From the NCBI RefSeq assembly GCF_021390435.2, contig NZ_JAJVCN010000004.1:1-64000 (forward strand): a stretch of 64,000 nt of DNA, given 5' to 3'. Below, piece by piece: positions 51,196 through 59,800 of this stretch. Position numbers and translations under genes: made by a program. The stretch is from Kibdelosporangium philippinense. Its GTDB lineage: Bacteria > Actinomycetota > Actinomycetes > Mycobacteriales > Pseudonocardiaceae. How positions within the stretch are numbered: the first letter of the stretch is position 1; every line of letters begins with the position of its first letter. Below the pieces are notes generated by a model. That model searched no databases. It was not told where the DNA came from and saw only the letters and a list, made by a program, of their open reading frames with translations.

Positions 51196-53365
51196 GCTTG
51201 AATGGCGCGAAGCCTTTCCGCCCGATGGGTTGAGCCTGGCCCGTCTGACCGGGATGGTGCGCGTACTTGCTGGTCGCCCGCAGCTCGGCGTGCGGCGGCA
51301 TCAGCCGGTGGTCGTGTTCGAACTATGGATCAGCAAGGACACGGTGCGCTGGCTTGTCGGCTTTGACGAGCAGATCGCGCGGCATCTCCCCGGCGACCTG
51401 TCCGCTCAACTTCCTGGACTCTCGCTTGTTGCCGTGAAGTCTTCGCCGCGCCAGGTGCCGGTCACGGCCCGGGAGATCCAGCCGTCGAGTCCGGCCTATC
51501 CGCTGCGGCTCGATACGGCGGGTGCAGTGGCGGCTGGCTTGCTGGGACTTCGTCGTCGCCTTGGGCAGCAGGAGGCAGTCGTGCTCCAGTGGGTCGTCGG
51601 CCCGAGCTTCACTCGGACGCAAGGGCCAGCCCGGTTCGCGCCGCTTGAGGCTCTGGGGATGGTCGAACCGCGCAAGCCTGACAGCAGTGAGCGCACTGCT
51701 TGGCGGGAGAAGATCGCCGAACCACTATTCGGGGTTCGGGGTCGCGTCGGCGCTGTCGCCGAGGACTCTCGGCGCGGCGCTCAACTGATCGGCCCGGCTG
51801 TCTCGGCGCTCTCGCTGGCCTCAGGACCATACGCACATATCGAAGGATGGTGGCAATCCAGCCGAATCGCCTCCCAGCTCTGGCGGGCGCAGGGCAAGCG
51901 CCGCACATGGAGCGGGAGCGTCAACGCCGCCGAGTTGGCCGTCCTCCTCGGATGGCCGGTGGAGGGCGTGACCGTACCGGGGCGCAGCTTCGTGTTCAGC
52001 CCACCACCGCGGTCATTGCTCGTTCCGGCCGACGACCTCAAGCAGGCCGAGGGCGACCGGATCATCGGCAGCAGCGTCCACGTGCAGTCCAAGGACATGC
52101 TCGTGCGGCTGCCCGTCAAGAGCACGGCAAGCCATGTGCACGTCATCGCACCGACGGGAGCCGGGAAGTCCACGATGCTCGCCCGCTGGATCTTGAGCGA
52201 CATCGAGGCGGGCCGGAGCCTCTTCCTCCTGGAGCCCAAGGGCGACCTGGTGTCCGACGTGCTTGCCCGTCTTCCTCGTGAACACCTGCCGAATGTCCGC
52301 CTGATCGAGCCGGGAACCGCCAGCGCCGTCCTGGGTTTCAACCCGCTGGCAGGTCCGCGGGAAGATGCCGAGCGACGAGCTGACTCGCTGTTGCAACTGT
52401 TCCGCGAGGTGTTCGGCGCCGCACTCGGGCCGCGCAGTAGTGACGTGCTGTTGCACGCGCTGATCATGGCCAGCAGGTTGGAGGACGGGACGCTGACCGA
52501 TGTGCCTGTCATCCTGACGGACAGCGGGTTCCGGCGTCGGGTGCTGGCCAAGACCACCGATAGCTTGACGATCGCGCCATGGGCGACGTGGTTCGACAGC
52601 TTGTCCGAACAGGAGCGTTCGCGGGTCGTCATGCCCATCCTGAACAAGCTCCGGGCTTTCACTGCACGCGATCCAATCCGCCGTCTGCTTGGTCAACCGG
52701 TTCCGAGCGTGCGGCTGAATGAGCTGTACGAGAAGCCGCTTGTCGTGCTGGTCAACCTCAACGCTGGCAGCCTCGGCCCTGAGACGACCCGACTGCTCGG
52801 CAGCCTACTGCTCGGCCAGCTCCGAGAGACGGTCCAGCGGCAAACGGCCGTACCGCAAGCGAAGCGACGCGCGGTGTCCGTGGTGGTGGACGAGTGGCAG
52901 ACGTTCACGGCCGGAATGGACTTCGGGGACATGCTGGCCACCGCCCGAGGGATGGCGACCGGCTTCACGCTGGCCCATCAGCACCTGGCCCAGCTCAGTC
53001 CGTCGCTTCGCGCGGCAGTGCTCGCGAACACTCGTTCTCGCGTGGCGTTCCGTCCGGCCAAGGCAGATGCGAAGGATCTCGCGGGTGTTCTCGGAGGCCA
53101 AGCAACTGCCGAGACCCTGATGACACTTCCCGCCTACCACGCTGCCGCCCAGGTGCTCGTTAATGGAGCGACCAGCGCGCCGTTCGTCGTGCAGACACCT
53201 GACTTGCCGCCCGCCACCGAAAACCCCATAGCAGCCCGCTACGAGATCACTGAGCGCTATGGCGTCGATCCTTACGAGCTTGACGCGCAGCTCATCAAGA
53301 GGTGGCAGGGCGGAGGTGACACACCAGACGGAGCTATTGGGATGAAGAAGCGGAGGACGTCGTGA
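51188..53365 (+). CDS. Conjugative transfer ATPase, TraG/VirD4-like
   Basis: 725 residues from ATG 51188. The N-terminal 300 residues are of unknown fold. The ATPase core follows: Walker A APTGAGKST at residue 321, FLLEPKGDLVSDVL, Walker B VVVDEWQT near 563, and MATGFTLAHQHLAQLSPSLR. It lacks obvious N-terminal membrane helices, so a membrane partner such as the DUF2637 protein may anchor it. It is expected to pump DNA during transfer of the element. Confidence 0.88.
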   Translation: MPELEWREAFPPDGLSLARLTGMVRVLAGRPQLGVRRHQPVVVFELWISKDTVRWLVGFDEQIARHLPGDLSAQLPGLSLVAVKSSPRQVPVTAREIQPSSPAYPLRLDTAGAVAAGLLGLRRRLGQQEAVVLQWVVGPSFTRTQGPARFAPLEALGMVEPRKPDSSERTAWREKIAEPLFGVRGRVGAVAEDSRRGAQLIGPAVSALSLASGPYAHIEGWWQSSRIASQLWRAQGKRRTWSGSVNAAELAVLLGWPVEGVTVPGRSFVFSPPPRSLLVPADDLKQAEGDRIIGSSVHVQSKDMLVRLPVKSTASHVHVIAPTGAGKSTMLARWILSDIEAGRSLFLLEPKGDLVSDVLARLPREHLPNVRLIEPGTASAVLGFNPLAGPREDAERRADSLLQLFREVFGAALGPRSSDVLLHALIMASRLEDGTLTDVPVILTDSGFRRRVLAKTTDSLTIAPWATWFDSLSEQERSRVVMPILNKLRAFTARDPIRRLLGQPVPSVRLNELYEKPLVVLVNLNAGSLGPETTRLLGSLLLGQLRETVQRQTAVPQAKRRAVSVVVDEWQTFTAGMDFGDMLATARGMATGFTLAHQHLAQLSPSLRAAVLANTRSRVAFRPAKADAKDLAGVLGGQATAETLMTLPAYHAAAQVLVNGATSAPFVVQTPDLPPATENPIAARYEITERYGVDPYELDAQLIKRWQGGGDTPDGAIGMKKRRTS

Positions 53366-53484
53366 AGCGCTTCTGTTTCCCTACCGGTCGCCCTACCCAT
53401 CGCATCACTTCGGCACGGCTCTCACGTGCGCAAACGCTCCGCTCGCGCCATCGACACATCGCCCCGTGCGGAGGCATCCAGTGA
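53362..53484 (+). CDS. Possible 40-aa linker peptide between transfer genes
   Basis: GTG at 53362 overlaps the ATPase stop, with GGAGGACGTC upstream. The frame runs to a TGA at 53482-53484 that overlaps the GTG of the next gene. Arg/His/Ser-rich (FCFPTGRPTHRITSARLSRA). Either a real coupling peptide or chance. Confidence 0.35.
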   Translation: MKRFCFPTGRPTHRITSARLSRAQTLRSRHRHIAPCGGIQ

Positions 53485-54293
53485 GCCGCCGAGGGCACGC
53501 CGCCCGGCTGCGGGACAAGCTGTCCGACCGGGACATGGCCATCCTTCGTGATCTTGAAGCCTTGCGTCTGCTCACCGGGAAGCAACTGCGTCGCCTCCAC
53601 TTCCCGGACGGCGATCCCGTCACCCAGGCGCGGAAGGTTCGCGCCACGCTCAAGCGACTCAGCGACCTCGGCGTGATCGTCCGCCTGTCACGTCGCGTGG
53701 GTGGCATCCGGGCCGGAAGCGAAGGCTTCGTCATCGGTCTTTCCGGCTGGGGCCACGCGGTCCTCGGCCTCGACAGTCCGGTCCCGCGTCGGCATCGGCG
53801 GGTCGTCGAAACCAAGCCCGCCTTCCAAGCACATGTGCTCGCTGTGGCCGACCTGTACGTCGGCCTGGTGGAACACGCCCGGACGGGTTCCAGCGAGTTG
53901 CTGGAGTTCGCCGGAGAGCCAGAAGCGTGGCGCCGGTTCGGTGGCCTTGGCGGGCAGGCAATCACGCTCAAGCCGGACGCCTTCGTGCGGCTTGGTGTCG
54001 GGGATTACGAGCTGGCGAGCTTCATCGAGCAGGACATGGCGACCGAGAGCCTGCCGACGATCGTCCGCAAGCTGGCCGTCTACGTGACGTACTGGCGCAC
54101 CGGCCAGGAACAGCAGACGCACGGGGTCTTCCCTCGGGTGTGGTGGCTCGTTCCGTCTGCCGCCCGGCTTCAAGCCGTCGCCCAGAGCATCAGCCGGGTT
54201 CCTAGCGAGGCCCGTGCGCTGTTCTCGGTGTGCCTCACCACCGACGCGCTTCCATCCCTGACCCAGCTCGAGCACGAAGGAGGTGCCCTATGA
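53481..54293 (+). CDS. Replication-relaxation family protein
   Basis: 270 residues from a GTG. An N-terminal winged-helix (MAILRDLEALRLLTGKQLRR, ARKVRATLKRLSDLGVIVRL) precedes an alpha/beta C-terminal domain with KPDAFVRLGVGDYELASFIE and a Trp-rich VWWLVPS, as in the Replic_Relax family (PF13814). These proteins are thought to nick or bind the transfer/replication origin of actinomycete elements. Coupled to the methyltransferase by ATGA. Confidence 0.85.
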   Translation: MSRRGHAARLRDKLSDRDMAILRDLEALRLLTGKQLRRLHFPDGDPVTQARKVRATLKRLSDLGVIVRLSRRVGGIRAGSEGFVIGLSGWGHAVLGLDSPVPRRHRRVVETKPAFQAHVLAVADLYVGLVEHARTGSSELLEFAGEPEAWRRFGGLGGQAITLKPDAFVRLGVGDYELASFIEQDMATESLPTIVRKLAVYVTYWRTGQEQQTHGVFPRVWWLVPSAARLQAVAQSISRVPSEARALFSVCLTTDALPSLTQLEHEGGAL

Positions 54294-55351
54294 GTCATGC
54301 CCCCAACCTGCCGCTCAACAAAATCCTCATAGGGGACGCCCGTGCCCGACTGACAGAGCTGCCCGACGCTGCGGTGGACACCATCATCACCAGTCCGCCC
54401 TACTGGGCGCTGAGGGACTACGGGCATGACGGCCAGCTCGGCGCGGAAGCAAGCGTGGACGCCTGGGCTGACGAGATCGCAGCACTCGCCACGCAGTTCG
54501 CCCGCGTCCTCACGCCGACCGGAAGCCTCTGGCTCAACCTCGGAGACAGCTACGCACGAACTCCCAAGGACGGCGCCCTGAAGAAGAGCTTGCTACTCGC
54601 CCCTCAGCGGGTCGCGCTCCGGCTGGTCAGCGCTGGCTGGCTGCTGCGGAACCAGGTCGTCTGGTCCAAGACGAACCCGATGCCCTCCTCCGTCACCGAC
54701 CGGCTGACCACGACACACGAGTTTGTCTACCTCTTCACCCGCGCGCAGCGGTACCACTTCGACCTCGACACCATCAGAGAGCCCACCGGACCGTCCGCGC
54801 CAGCGCTGAAGCGGCTGACACACACAACCTATCCACCCCGCGCGGCGGTCCCCGCTCTCGGCGGCGGCAACTCGCCCCGCATCGACCTCAACCAAGGACT
54901 CGCCAGCATGAAGGTGGACGGACGAGACAGCCACCCCTTGGGCAAGAACCCCGGCGACGTCTGGCGACTCGCCACCGCCAACTATCGAGGCGCGCACTTC
55001 GCCACCTTTCCGGCCGAACTGGTACGCCGCCCGCTGCTGAGCACCTGTCCCGAGCGCGTCTGTGTCGAGTGCGGTAGGCCGTGGCGGCGAGCCTTCCAGG
55101 TCATCGACGGCCGCAAGCTCTCCACTGGTCCGTTGCGCTCGGCGTGCGGACATCGGCGCTGGCGGCCGGGACGTGTCCTTGATCCCTTCATGGGCGCGGG
55201 CACCGTCGCCATCGCTGCTGAAGAGCACGGCCGCGACTGGATCGGCATCGAACTCAACCCGGAGTACGCCGCACTCGCCGAACGCCGCCTTGCCGACTGG
55301 CGCACCAAACACGCGAACAGCAAGCACCAAGGAAAAGGCGCTAACCCATAG
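54290..55351 (+). CDS. DNA methyltransferase, N4/N6 beta-class type
   Basis: 353 residues. Catalytic TSPPYW at residues 34-39 comes before the SAM-binding DPFMGAGT at 298, the order of beta-class N4-cytosine/N6-adenine enzymes. A four-Cys zinc-like patch (CPERVCVECGRPW ... CGH) precedes motif I. No restriction partner nearby, so it probably protects the element in new hosts. AGGAGG precedes the ATG. Confidence 0.92.
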   Translation: MSHAPNLPLNKILIGDARARLTELPDAAVDTIITSPPYWALRDYGHDGQLGAEASVDAWADEIAALATQFARVLTPTGSLWLNLGDSYARTPKDGALKKSLLLAPQRVALRLVSAGWLLRNQVVWSKTNPMPSSVTDRLTTTHEFVYLFTRAQRYHFDLDTIREPTGPSAPALKRLTHTTYPPRAAVPALGGGNSPRIDLNQGLASMKVDGRDSHPLGKNPGDVWRLATANYRGAHFATFPAELVRRPLLSTCPERVCVECGRPWRRAFQVIDGRKLSTGPLRSACGHRRWRPGRVLDPFMGAGTVAIAAEEHGRDWIGIELNPEYAALAERRLADWRTKHANSKHQGKGANP

Positions 55352-55370
55352 CGAAAGGAGGGCAGGACCC

Positions 55371-56207
55371 ATGGAACAGCAACCACATCAACCGAACGGA
55401 GGTGAGCACGACCGCTCCGAGGTCAACAGCTACGGCACCGACGACCCCGAGACACAGGCACACATCGAGAACGCGCGCATCGACGCGGCCAGAGAGCGAC
55501 AGCAGAAGCGCGCGAAGCTCGAACGACTCATCGCACTCGGCATGAACCCCGATGACGCTGAGACTTTCATCGAGTTCGAGGACCAGATCACCGGCCGCAC
55601 CGTGGAACCGCCCAAGCGAGAGGAGGAAGCCCCTTGGCCTACCCACGACACCGACGAATCGGCTGAGCGCGTGAAGCAGTGCGAACCCCGCATCTACGTG
55701 GCGGACATGGCAAGCGCCCAGCGCGGCATCTCCCACGGCCTGTGGATCGACGCCGACCAAGAGCCGAACGAACTCAACGACGACATCGCCGCCATGCTCG
55801 CCAGTTCGCCAACACCAGAAGCGACCGAGTGGGCAGTACAGGCAACCGAAGACTTCGCCGGACTCGATCTCCACGGCTATACCGACACCGCTCTCATCTC
55901 GATCCTGGCCAAGGGCGTCGCCGAACACGGAGCCGCCTTCAGCGCCTGGGTAGCGATCAACGGCACCGACGACCGGGCGATGCTCGAACGGTTTGACGAC
56001 TTCTACGTCGGCAGCTACGAGTCCCGGGAAGCGTGGATGCGCGAAGTGGCGGACGACCTCGGCTGGCGAGAGCAGCGCGAACGCATCACCGACCCGTTGC
56101 TCCAGCCATACGTCACCCTCGATTACGCCGCGATGGCCGAAGACGCCGCCCGTAGCTGGGATGCCGTGACCGGCACCGACGGCCGCCTGTACGTGTTCAT
56201 GCGCTGA
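55371..56207 (+). CDS. ArdA-like antirestriction protein
   Basis: 278 residues. The first about 100 are acidic, with a UBA-like segment (ERLIALGMNPDDAETFIEF). The ArdA fold follows: IYVADMASAQRGISHGLWID, FAGLDLHGYTDT, FDDFYVGSYESREAWMREVA, TLDYAAMAEDAARSW. ArdA mimics DNA and blocks type I restriction enzymes during entry into a new host. ATG preceded by AAAGGAGG. Confidence 0.9.
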   Translation: MEQQPHQPNGGEHDRSEVNSYGTDDPETQAHIENARIDAARERQQKRAKLERLIALGMNPDDAETFIEFEDQITGRTVEPPKREEEAPWPTHDTDESAERVKQCEPRIYVADMASAQRGISHGLWIDADQEPNELNDDIAAMLASSPTPEATEWAVQATEDFAGLDLHGYTDTALISILAKGVAEHGAAFSAWVAINGTDDRAMLERFDDFYVGSYESREAWMREVADDLGWREQRERITDPLLQPYVTLDYAAMAEDAARSWDAVTGTDGRLYVFMR

Positions 56208-56225
56208 GCCCTGAAGGGCCGCCGT

Positions 56226-56295
56226 CCTCGGTGGCCTGTGGCTGCTCACCTCTGATCCGCACAACGCGGACATGGGCAGCCACACCACACCGAGG
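56226..56295. repeat. Long stem-loop between ardA and the RHH gene
   Basis: CCTCGGTGGCCTGTGGCTGC (56226-56245) pairs with small bulges with a complementary arm ending in CACCGAGG at 56295. A second hairpin TCCGC/GCGGA lies in the loop. No T-run, so more likely an mRNA-level control or RHH operator region than a simple terminator. Confidence 0.55.
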
Positions 56296-56309
56296 AAGGG
56301 GTTTCCGTC

Positions 56310-56627
56310 ATGACGGAGCCACGCAACGGTGGCGTGAAGACGCTGGGCATCAAGTTGCCCGACGCACTCCACGCCCAGTTCACGCTCGTCGCCCAGCTCG
56401 ACGGCATCAACCTGGGAGATGCCGCCCTGCGAGCGGTCGAGCACTACGTCCAAGCCAAGCGAAGCGAACCCGACTTCGCCGAGCGTGCCCGCAAGGCACT
56501 GGAGGACATCGAGCGCGAGGCCGCCGCCAGGCGAGGCGCTATCGAGGGACTGTTCGGCGGTGGCGAGATCGCCACACCGAGCAAGCCCACCAGTACCCGC
56601 AGCCGCAAGGCCAGTGCTGAGGGATAG
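56310..56627 (+). CDS. Ribbon-helix-helix-like small protein
   Basis: 105 residues. TLGIKLPDALHAQFTLVAQL (strand and first helix) and NLGDAALRAVEHYVQAK resemble RHH regulators. The C-terminus is charged and Ser/Thr/Lys-rich. AGGAAGGGG precedes the ATG. It could regulate the integrase or transfer genes, or act as a directionality factor. Confidence 0.65.
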   Translation: MTEPRNGGVKTLGIKLPDALHAQFTLVAQLDGINLGDAALRAVEHYVQAKRSEPDFAERARKALEDIEREAAARRGAIEGLFGGGEIATPSKPTSTRSRKASAEG

Positions 56628-56657
56628 CACCCACCTGGCAGCACTCCACCTCGAAGG

Positions 56658-56691
56658 GCGACGGGTAGCACTCATTTCTGCTACCCGTCGC
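56658..56691 (+). terminator. Terminator-like hairpin after the RHH gene
   Basis: GCGACGGGTAGCA (56658-56670) pairs perfectly with TGCTACCCGTCGC (56679-56691). No T-run follows. The remaining 56692-56829 shows only the ribosome site of the next small gene. Confidence 0.6.
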
Positions 56692-56829
56692 CACATTCCC
56701 CAAGCTCAAGAGCTGCAAAAACCACAGCACGAGCGCAACAGAGTAAGGCCATCCTGTATTCGCCGAGGACAGGCTTTCCTTTCTTGTCGCAAAAGAATGT
56801 CACTGCAAGAATAACAGGAGGAAAAATGA

Positions 56830-56994
56830 ATGCCGTCATCAAAACCCGAATGGGAGGTGCGCGTCCATGGGCAACAGCTTGCCAACGTCGATGTTGACCT
56901 AATGGCACAAATCGTCGTCATACTAGGGCGCGAAATGATGACAAACGCAAACAAAACTGAGGAAGGAGAAAACGATGAACCAGACAACCCTTAA
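56830..56994 (+). CDS. 54-aa protein just before the integrase
   Basis: ATG with AGGAGG upstream. The protein reads SSKPEWEVRVHGQQLANVDV, then LMAQIVVILGREM and an acidic tail (KTEEGENDEPDNP). It overlaps the integrase start by 20 bp, so the two are co-expressed. Its size and position suit a recombination directionality factor or integrase regulator, but the sequence alone does not prove it. Confidence 0.65.
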   Translation: MPSSKPEWEVRVHGQQLANVDVDLMAQIVVILGREMMTNANKTEEGENDEPDNP

Positions 56995-58774
56995 TTCTGC
57001 CTTAGCTACGACGGTGCGAGGACCGCGCAAGCGGGCGGTGCTCTACCTCCGCGTGTCCACTATGGGGCAAGTGCTGACCGACTACGACCCTGAGGGCAAC
57101 TCGATCCCTGCTCAGCGGACGGCAGGCAGGCGCAAGGCCGACTCGCTCGGCGCGGATGTCGTCCGCGAGTTCGTTGAGCCGGGGCGCTCGGCTACCAACA
57201 TCGAGAAGCGTCCAAAGTTTCAAGAGATGATCGCCTGGGTTAAGACTCAGAAGGACATCGACTATGTAATCGTCTACCACTTCAATCGGGTCTTCCGAAA
57301 TAGCGTCGATGCGGGGATGACAAAACGCGACCTCAAGAAGGTCGGCACACGGGTCGTCTCCACCATCCTCGACATGGGCGAAAGCCCTGAGAGTGCGATG
57401 GTCGAAGCCATCATCCACGCAGTAGACCAGTACCAGTCGGAGGCAAGCGGCGCAGACATTAAGTACAAGATGAGTCAGAAGGCAAAGAACGGCGGCACAA
57501 TCGGTCCGACCCCGCTTGGCTACCTCAATGTCCGTGAACCCAAGCCCGAAGGTGGCGAGATTCGCACGGTCGCCATCGACCCGGAGCGCGGTCCGCTCAT
57601 CCTCAAGGGCATCGACCTCTTTGCTACTGGCCAGTACACCGCAGAGGAAGCCTTAGAGCGGATCAACACCGCAGGGCTGCGCACGCGGCCGACCCGACGC
57701 ACCCCCGCCAAGCCGTTGTCGCTCAGCCAGTTCTACGAAATCCTGACCGACCGCTACTACTGCGGCTTCGTCGAGTATGAGGGCGACGAGTACGCTGGCC
57801 GGCACCAGGCGCTCATCACCGAGGAAACCTACGACCGTGTTCAGCGCGTGCTTGCGCTGCGTGGCGGCGGAGGCACCCGCCAGCGCCGACACCACCATTG
57901 GCTGAAAGGCCTCCTCTGGTGTCACCGCTGCGGCGCGCGACTCGTGCTCATCCCCGGCAAGGGCAATGGCGGCACTTACTTCTACTTCCTGTGTCGAGGG
58001 CGCCAGAAGCACCTGTGTGACCTGCCGTACCTCGCCGTCGCCAAGATCGAGGCTGCTGTAGATACGCACCTCGGCACGGTGCGGCTGCGCGACGACTTCC
58101 AGGCCGCGGTACGCCGCCAGCTCGATGACGCCCTCCTCTTGGAGCAAGGCCACCTCAGCAGCCTCAAGAAGCGCATGAACGCCCGGCTGGACGAGCTGGA
58201 GACCAAGGAAGACGGCTTGCTCGACCTGCTGGACGACCCCGAGTGGCCCAGGGAGAAGATCAAGAAGAAGCTTGCCGACCTCGAACGCGAGCGGAACGAG
58301 ATCCAGGGCCAGCTCGCCGACACCGCCAGCAAGCTGGACGAAGGGCAACAGTTCTTCTCGGCCGCCCTCGCGCTACTGGCCGACCCGCAAGCCTTCTTCC
58401 GACGAGGCAGCGACGCTGTGAAGCGAGCTATGACCAAAGTCATCTTTTCTAAGCTTCACATCGACGCCGAGAAGGTCGCTGGGCACGACCTCACCGAGGG
58501 CATCAAGGGCCTAGTCGAGGCGGGAGCAGTGACCCGAGGGGGCGATCTGACCAGCGCAAACGACGAAAGCGGCTCCACCCTCAGTGAGGATGGAGCCGCT
58601 TTCGATCTTGCTACCGACGCTGACCTACTTGCCGTGGTTCTTGCGGACCACGGTTCAAGTAAGACCGCGATGGTGGGCCAGGCTGGAGTTGAACCAGCAA
58701 CTCAGGTGCACTCGTCCGTTCCTGGTCGATCTGGCGATCGACGGCAGAATACTGAAACTGGAGCGATAGTTTGA
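56975..58774 (+). CDS. Large serine integrase/recombinase
   Basis: 599 residues. Resolvase domain: YLRVS with catalytic Ser28, YVIVYHFNRVFRN and MVEAIIHAVDQYQSEASG. The recombinase domain follows, then a zinc ribbon (LLWCHRCGARL ... FLCRGRQKHLC) and a long coiled coil (about residues 385-460). AAGGAGAAAACG precedes ATG. The last about 60 residues pass through a terminator-like hairpin and tRNA-like sequence and are probably not conserved. It should integrate and excise the element. Confidence 0.93.
   Translation: MNQTTLNSALATTVRGPRKRAVLYLRVSTMGQVLTDYDPEGNSIPAQRTAGRRKADSLGADVVREFVEPGRSATNIEKRPKFQEMIAWVKTQKDIDYVIVYHFNRVFRNSVDAGMTKRDLKKVGTRVVSTILDMGESPESAMVEAIIHAVDQYQSEASGADIKYKMSQKAKNGGTIGPTPLGYLNVREPKPEGGEIRTVAIDPERGPLILKGIDLFATGQYTAEEALERINTAGLRTRPTRRTPAKPLSLSQFYEILTDRYYCGFVEYEGDEYAGRHQALITEETYDRVQRVLALRGGGGTRQRRHHHWLKGLLWCHRCGARLVLIPGKGNGGTYFYFLCRGRQKHLCDLPYLAVAKIEAAVDTHLGTVRLRDDFQAAVRRQLDDALLLEQGHLSSLKKRMNARLDELETKEDGLLDLLDDPEWPREKIKKKLADLERERNEIQGQLADTASKLDEGQQFFSAALALLADPQAFFRRGSDAVKRAMTKVIFSKLHIDAEKVAGHDLTEGIKGLVEAGAVTRGGDLTSANDESGSTLSEDGAAFDLATDADLLAVVLADHGSSKTAMVGQAGVEPATQVHSSVPGRSGDRRQNTETGAIV
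58565..58603 (+). terminator. Terminator-like hairpin inside the integrase 3' end
   Basis: GAAAGCGGCTCCA (58565-58577) pairs perfectly with TGGAGCCGCTTTC (58591-58603). It lies at codons about 531-543 of the integrase, an odd place unless the coding frame has been extended past an older gene end. Confidence 0.65.
58671..58698 (-). tRNA. tRNA 3'-end fragment (T arm, acceptor and CCA)
   Basis: On the minus strand: GCTGG-TTCAACT-CCAGC (a perfect T arm), then acceptor CTGGCCC, discriminator A and encoded CCA. It could pair with the 5' fragment at 58790-58821 (GGGCCGG), but about 90 bases of non-tRNA sequence separate them. No anticodon arm is visible, so I do not call a functional tRNA. Confidence 0.55.
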
Positions 58775-58789
58775 GTTTCGTGGCGAGCG

Positions 58790-58821
58790 TCCGGCGCCTC
58801 TACCAGTTGGGCTACCGGCCC
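58790..58821 (-). tRNA. tRNA 5'-half fragment
   Basis: On the minus strand GGGCCGG-TA-GCCC begins the acceptor and D arm, AACTGGTAGA is a typical D loop, and CCGGA would open the anticodon stem. The sequence then leaves tRNA pattern. The acceptor strand can pair with either neighbouring 3' fragment. Confidence 0.55.
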
Positions 58822-58911
58822 GTCTTCGGGGGTTTGGGGGTCGTCCCCCCAACATCATGACGGACGACCCGGCGAAGGTGCGAAGCACTGAGCAGGGTCC
58901 TCCTGAGGACG

Positions 58912-58954
58912 TAGGCCGGGGAGGATTCGAACCTCCACCTCCGGATCTCTGATC
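58912..58954 (-). tRNA. tRNA 3'-half fragment on the chromosomal side
   Basis: On the minus strand TCCGG (3' anticodon stem), a short variable stretch, GGAGG-TTCGAAT-CCTCC (a perfect T arm) and acceptor CCGGCCT then A. It lies upstream, not downstream, of the 5' fragment, so the pieces are out of order for one intact gene. Probably a remnant of the host attachment gene. Confidence 0.5.
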
Positions 58955-59020
58955 AAACTGACTTTTCAGCCTCAGCTTGCGCTCCTGGCGCGGCACCGAC
59001 TCTAGCGGATCACCCGTGGC

Positions 59021-59752
59021 TCACGCGAACAGATATCCGAAGACCTTCTCGCCGGTCTTCTGCTGCGTGATCTCCGTGTTGTTCGCCTCTTCGCGCGCGA
59101 ACTTCACCGCCTGCTGCAATTTTTCCACTCGCTCGACCAGTTCGTTGATTCGTTTCGCGGGCATGGCGCCGGAGAACTTCACGGTCTTCCAGTAGCCGAC
59201 GGTCACGTCCTCGTAGTACACCTCGACCTGCGCCGGGTGCTTCTCGGTCGCCTCCGCCTTCACGTGGTTGCGCGGAATCTTCTTGGTACGCACGGTTTGT
59301 ACCGGCTCGGTCGCCCAGCAGTCGGCGGACGCGTCGTAGTCCCACGACTCGGCGGCGTCGAGGGTCGGCAGCTTGCGAATGAACGTCAGCAGGTCGACAA
59401 GCTGCTTCTCCAAGAAGAGCAGATAGCTGACCGGGACGCCGGTGAGCAGCGTCTCGCCGTCGATTTTCACGTCGGCTTTGGCCGTGCAGTTCGACCAGTC
59501 CTTTGTCGCGGTCACGTCGAACAACCGGGTGAGGATCTCGCCAGTCTTGCGCAGCGTCTCCTCGGCTTTGACCTGAACCTTGGTTGATTCCGGCGGCAGC
59601 TGCTCGCCTTCCTCGTCCTTCGGCCGGTAGGTCCGCGAAATACCGGACAGCAGCCCGGCCTTCTGCAGTGCGTGGTGCGCGTCGGTCAGTTCCTGGAAGG
59701 AACGGGTCTTGATGCCCTTTTCGACCGCGACGATCTGATTGAGCTTGGTCAC
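59021..59752 (-). CDS. Conserved hypothetical protein
   Basis: 243 residues. Helical N-terminus (MTKLNQIVAVEKGIKTRSFQ), a central LLTGVPVSYLLFLEKQLVDL, the block WDYDASADCWATEPVQTVRT, and a C-terminal coiled coil (INELVERVEKLQQAVKFARE). Proteins like this are widespread in actinobacteria and some phages; function unknown to me. First clearly chromosomal gene right of the integrase. Confidence 0.8.
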   Translation of the reverse strand: MTKLNQIVAVEKGIKTRSFQELTDAHHALQKAGLLSGISRTYRPKDEEGEQLPPESTKVQVKAEETLRKTGEILTRLFDVTATKDWSNCTAKADVKIDGETLLTGVPVSYLLFLEKQLVDLLTFIRKLPTLDAAESWDYDASADCWATEPVQTVRTKKIPRNHVKAEATEKHPAQVEVYYEDVTVGYWKTVKFSGAMPAKRINELVERVEKLQQAVKFAREEANNTEITQQKTGEKVFGYLFA

Positions 59753-59800
59753 TGTGAAAACCTTGTCATGATTGGGAAAGCTGAAATTACGGCAAGGCTA

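Noticed and set aside
55341..56696. 451-codon minus-strand frame opposite the ArdA-like gene
   Set aside because: Shadow frame; the plus strand encodes recognisable ArdA motifs with a good ribosome site.
58671..58821. A complete functional tRNA formed from the 5' and nearest 3' fragments
   Set aside because: About 90 extra bases separate the halves, and even after removing a segment between CGTCCG repeats no proper anticodon arm forms.
58655..58996. Minus-strand frame of 113 codons near the integrase end
   Set aside because: Its Gly/Ser/Asn/Pro/Arg-rich stretch is the typical translation of a tRNA T arm, so it was treated as tRNA-derived rather than coding.
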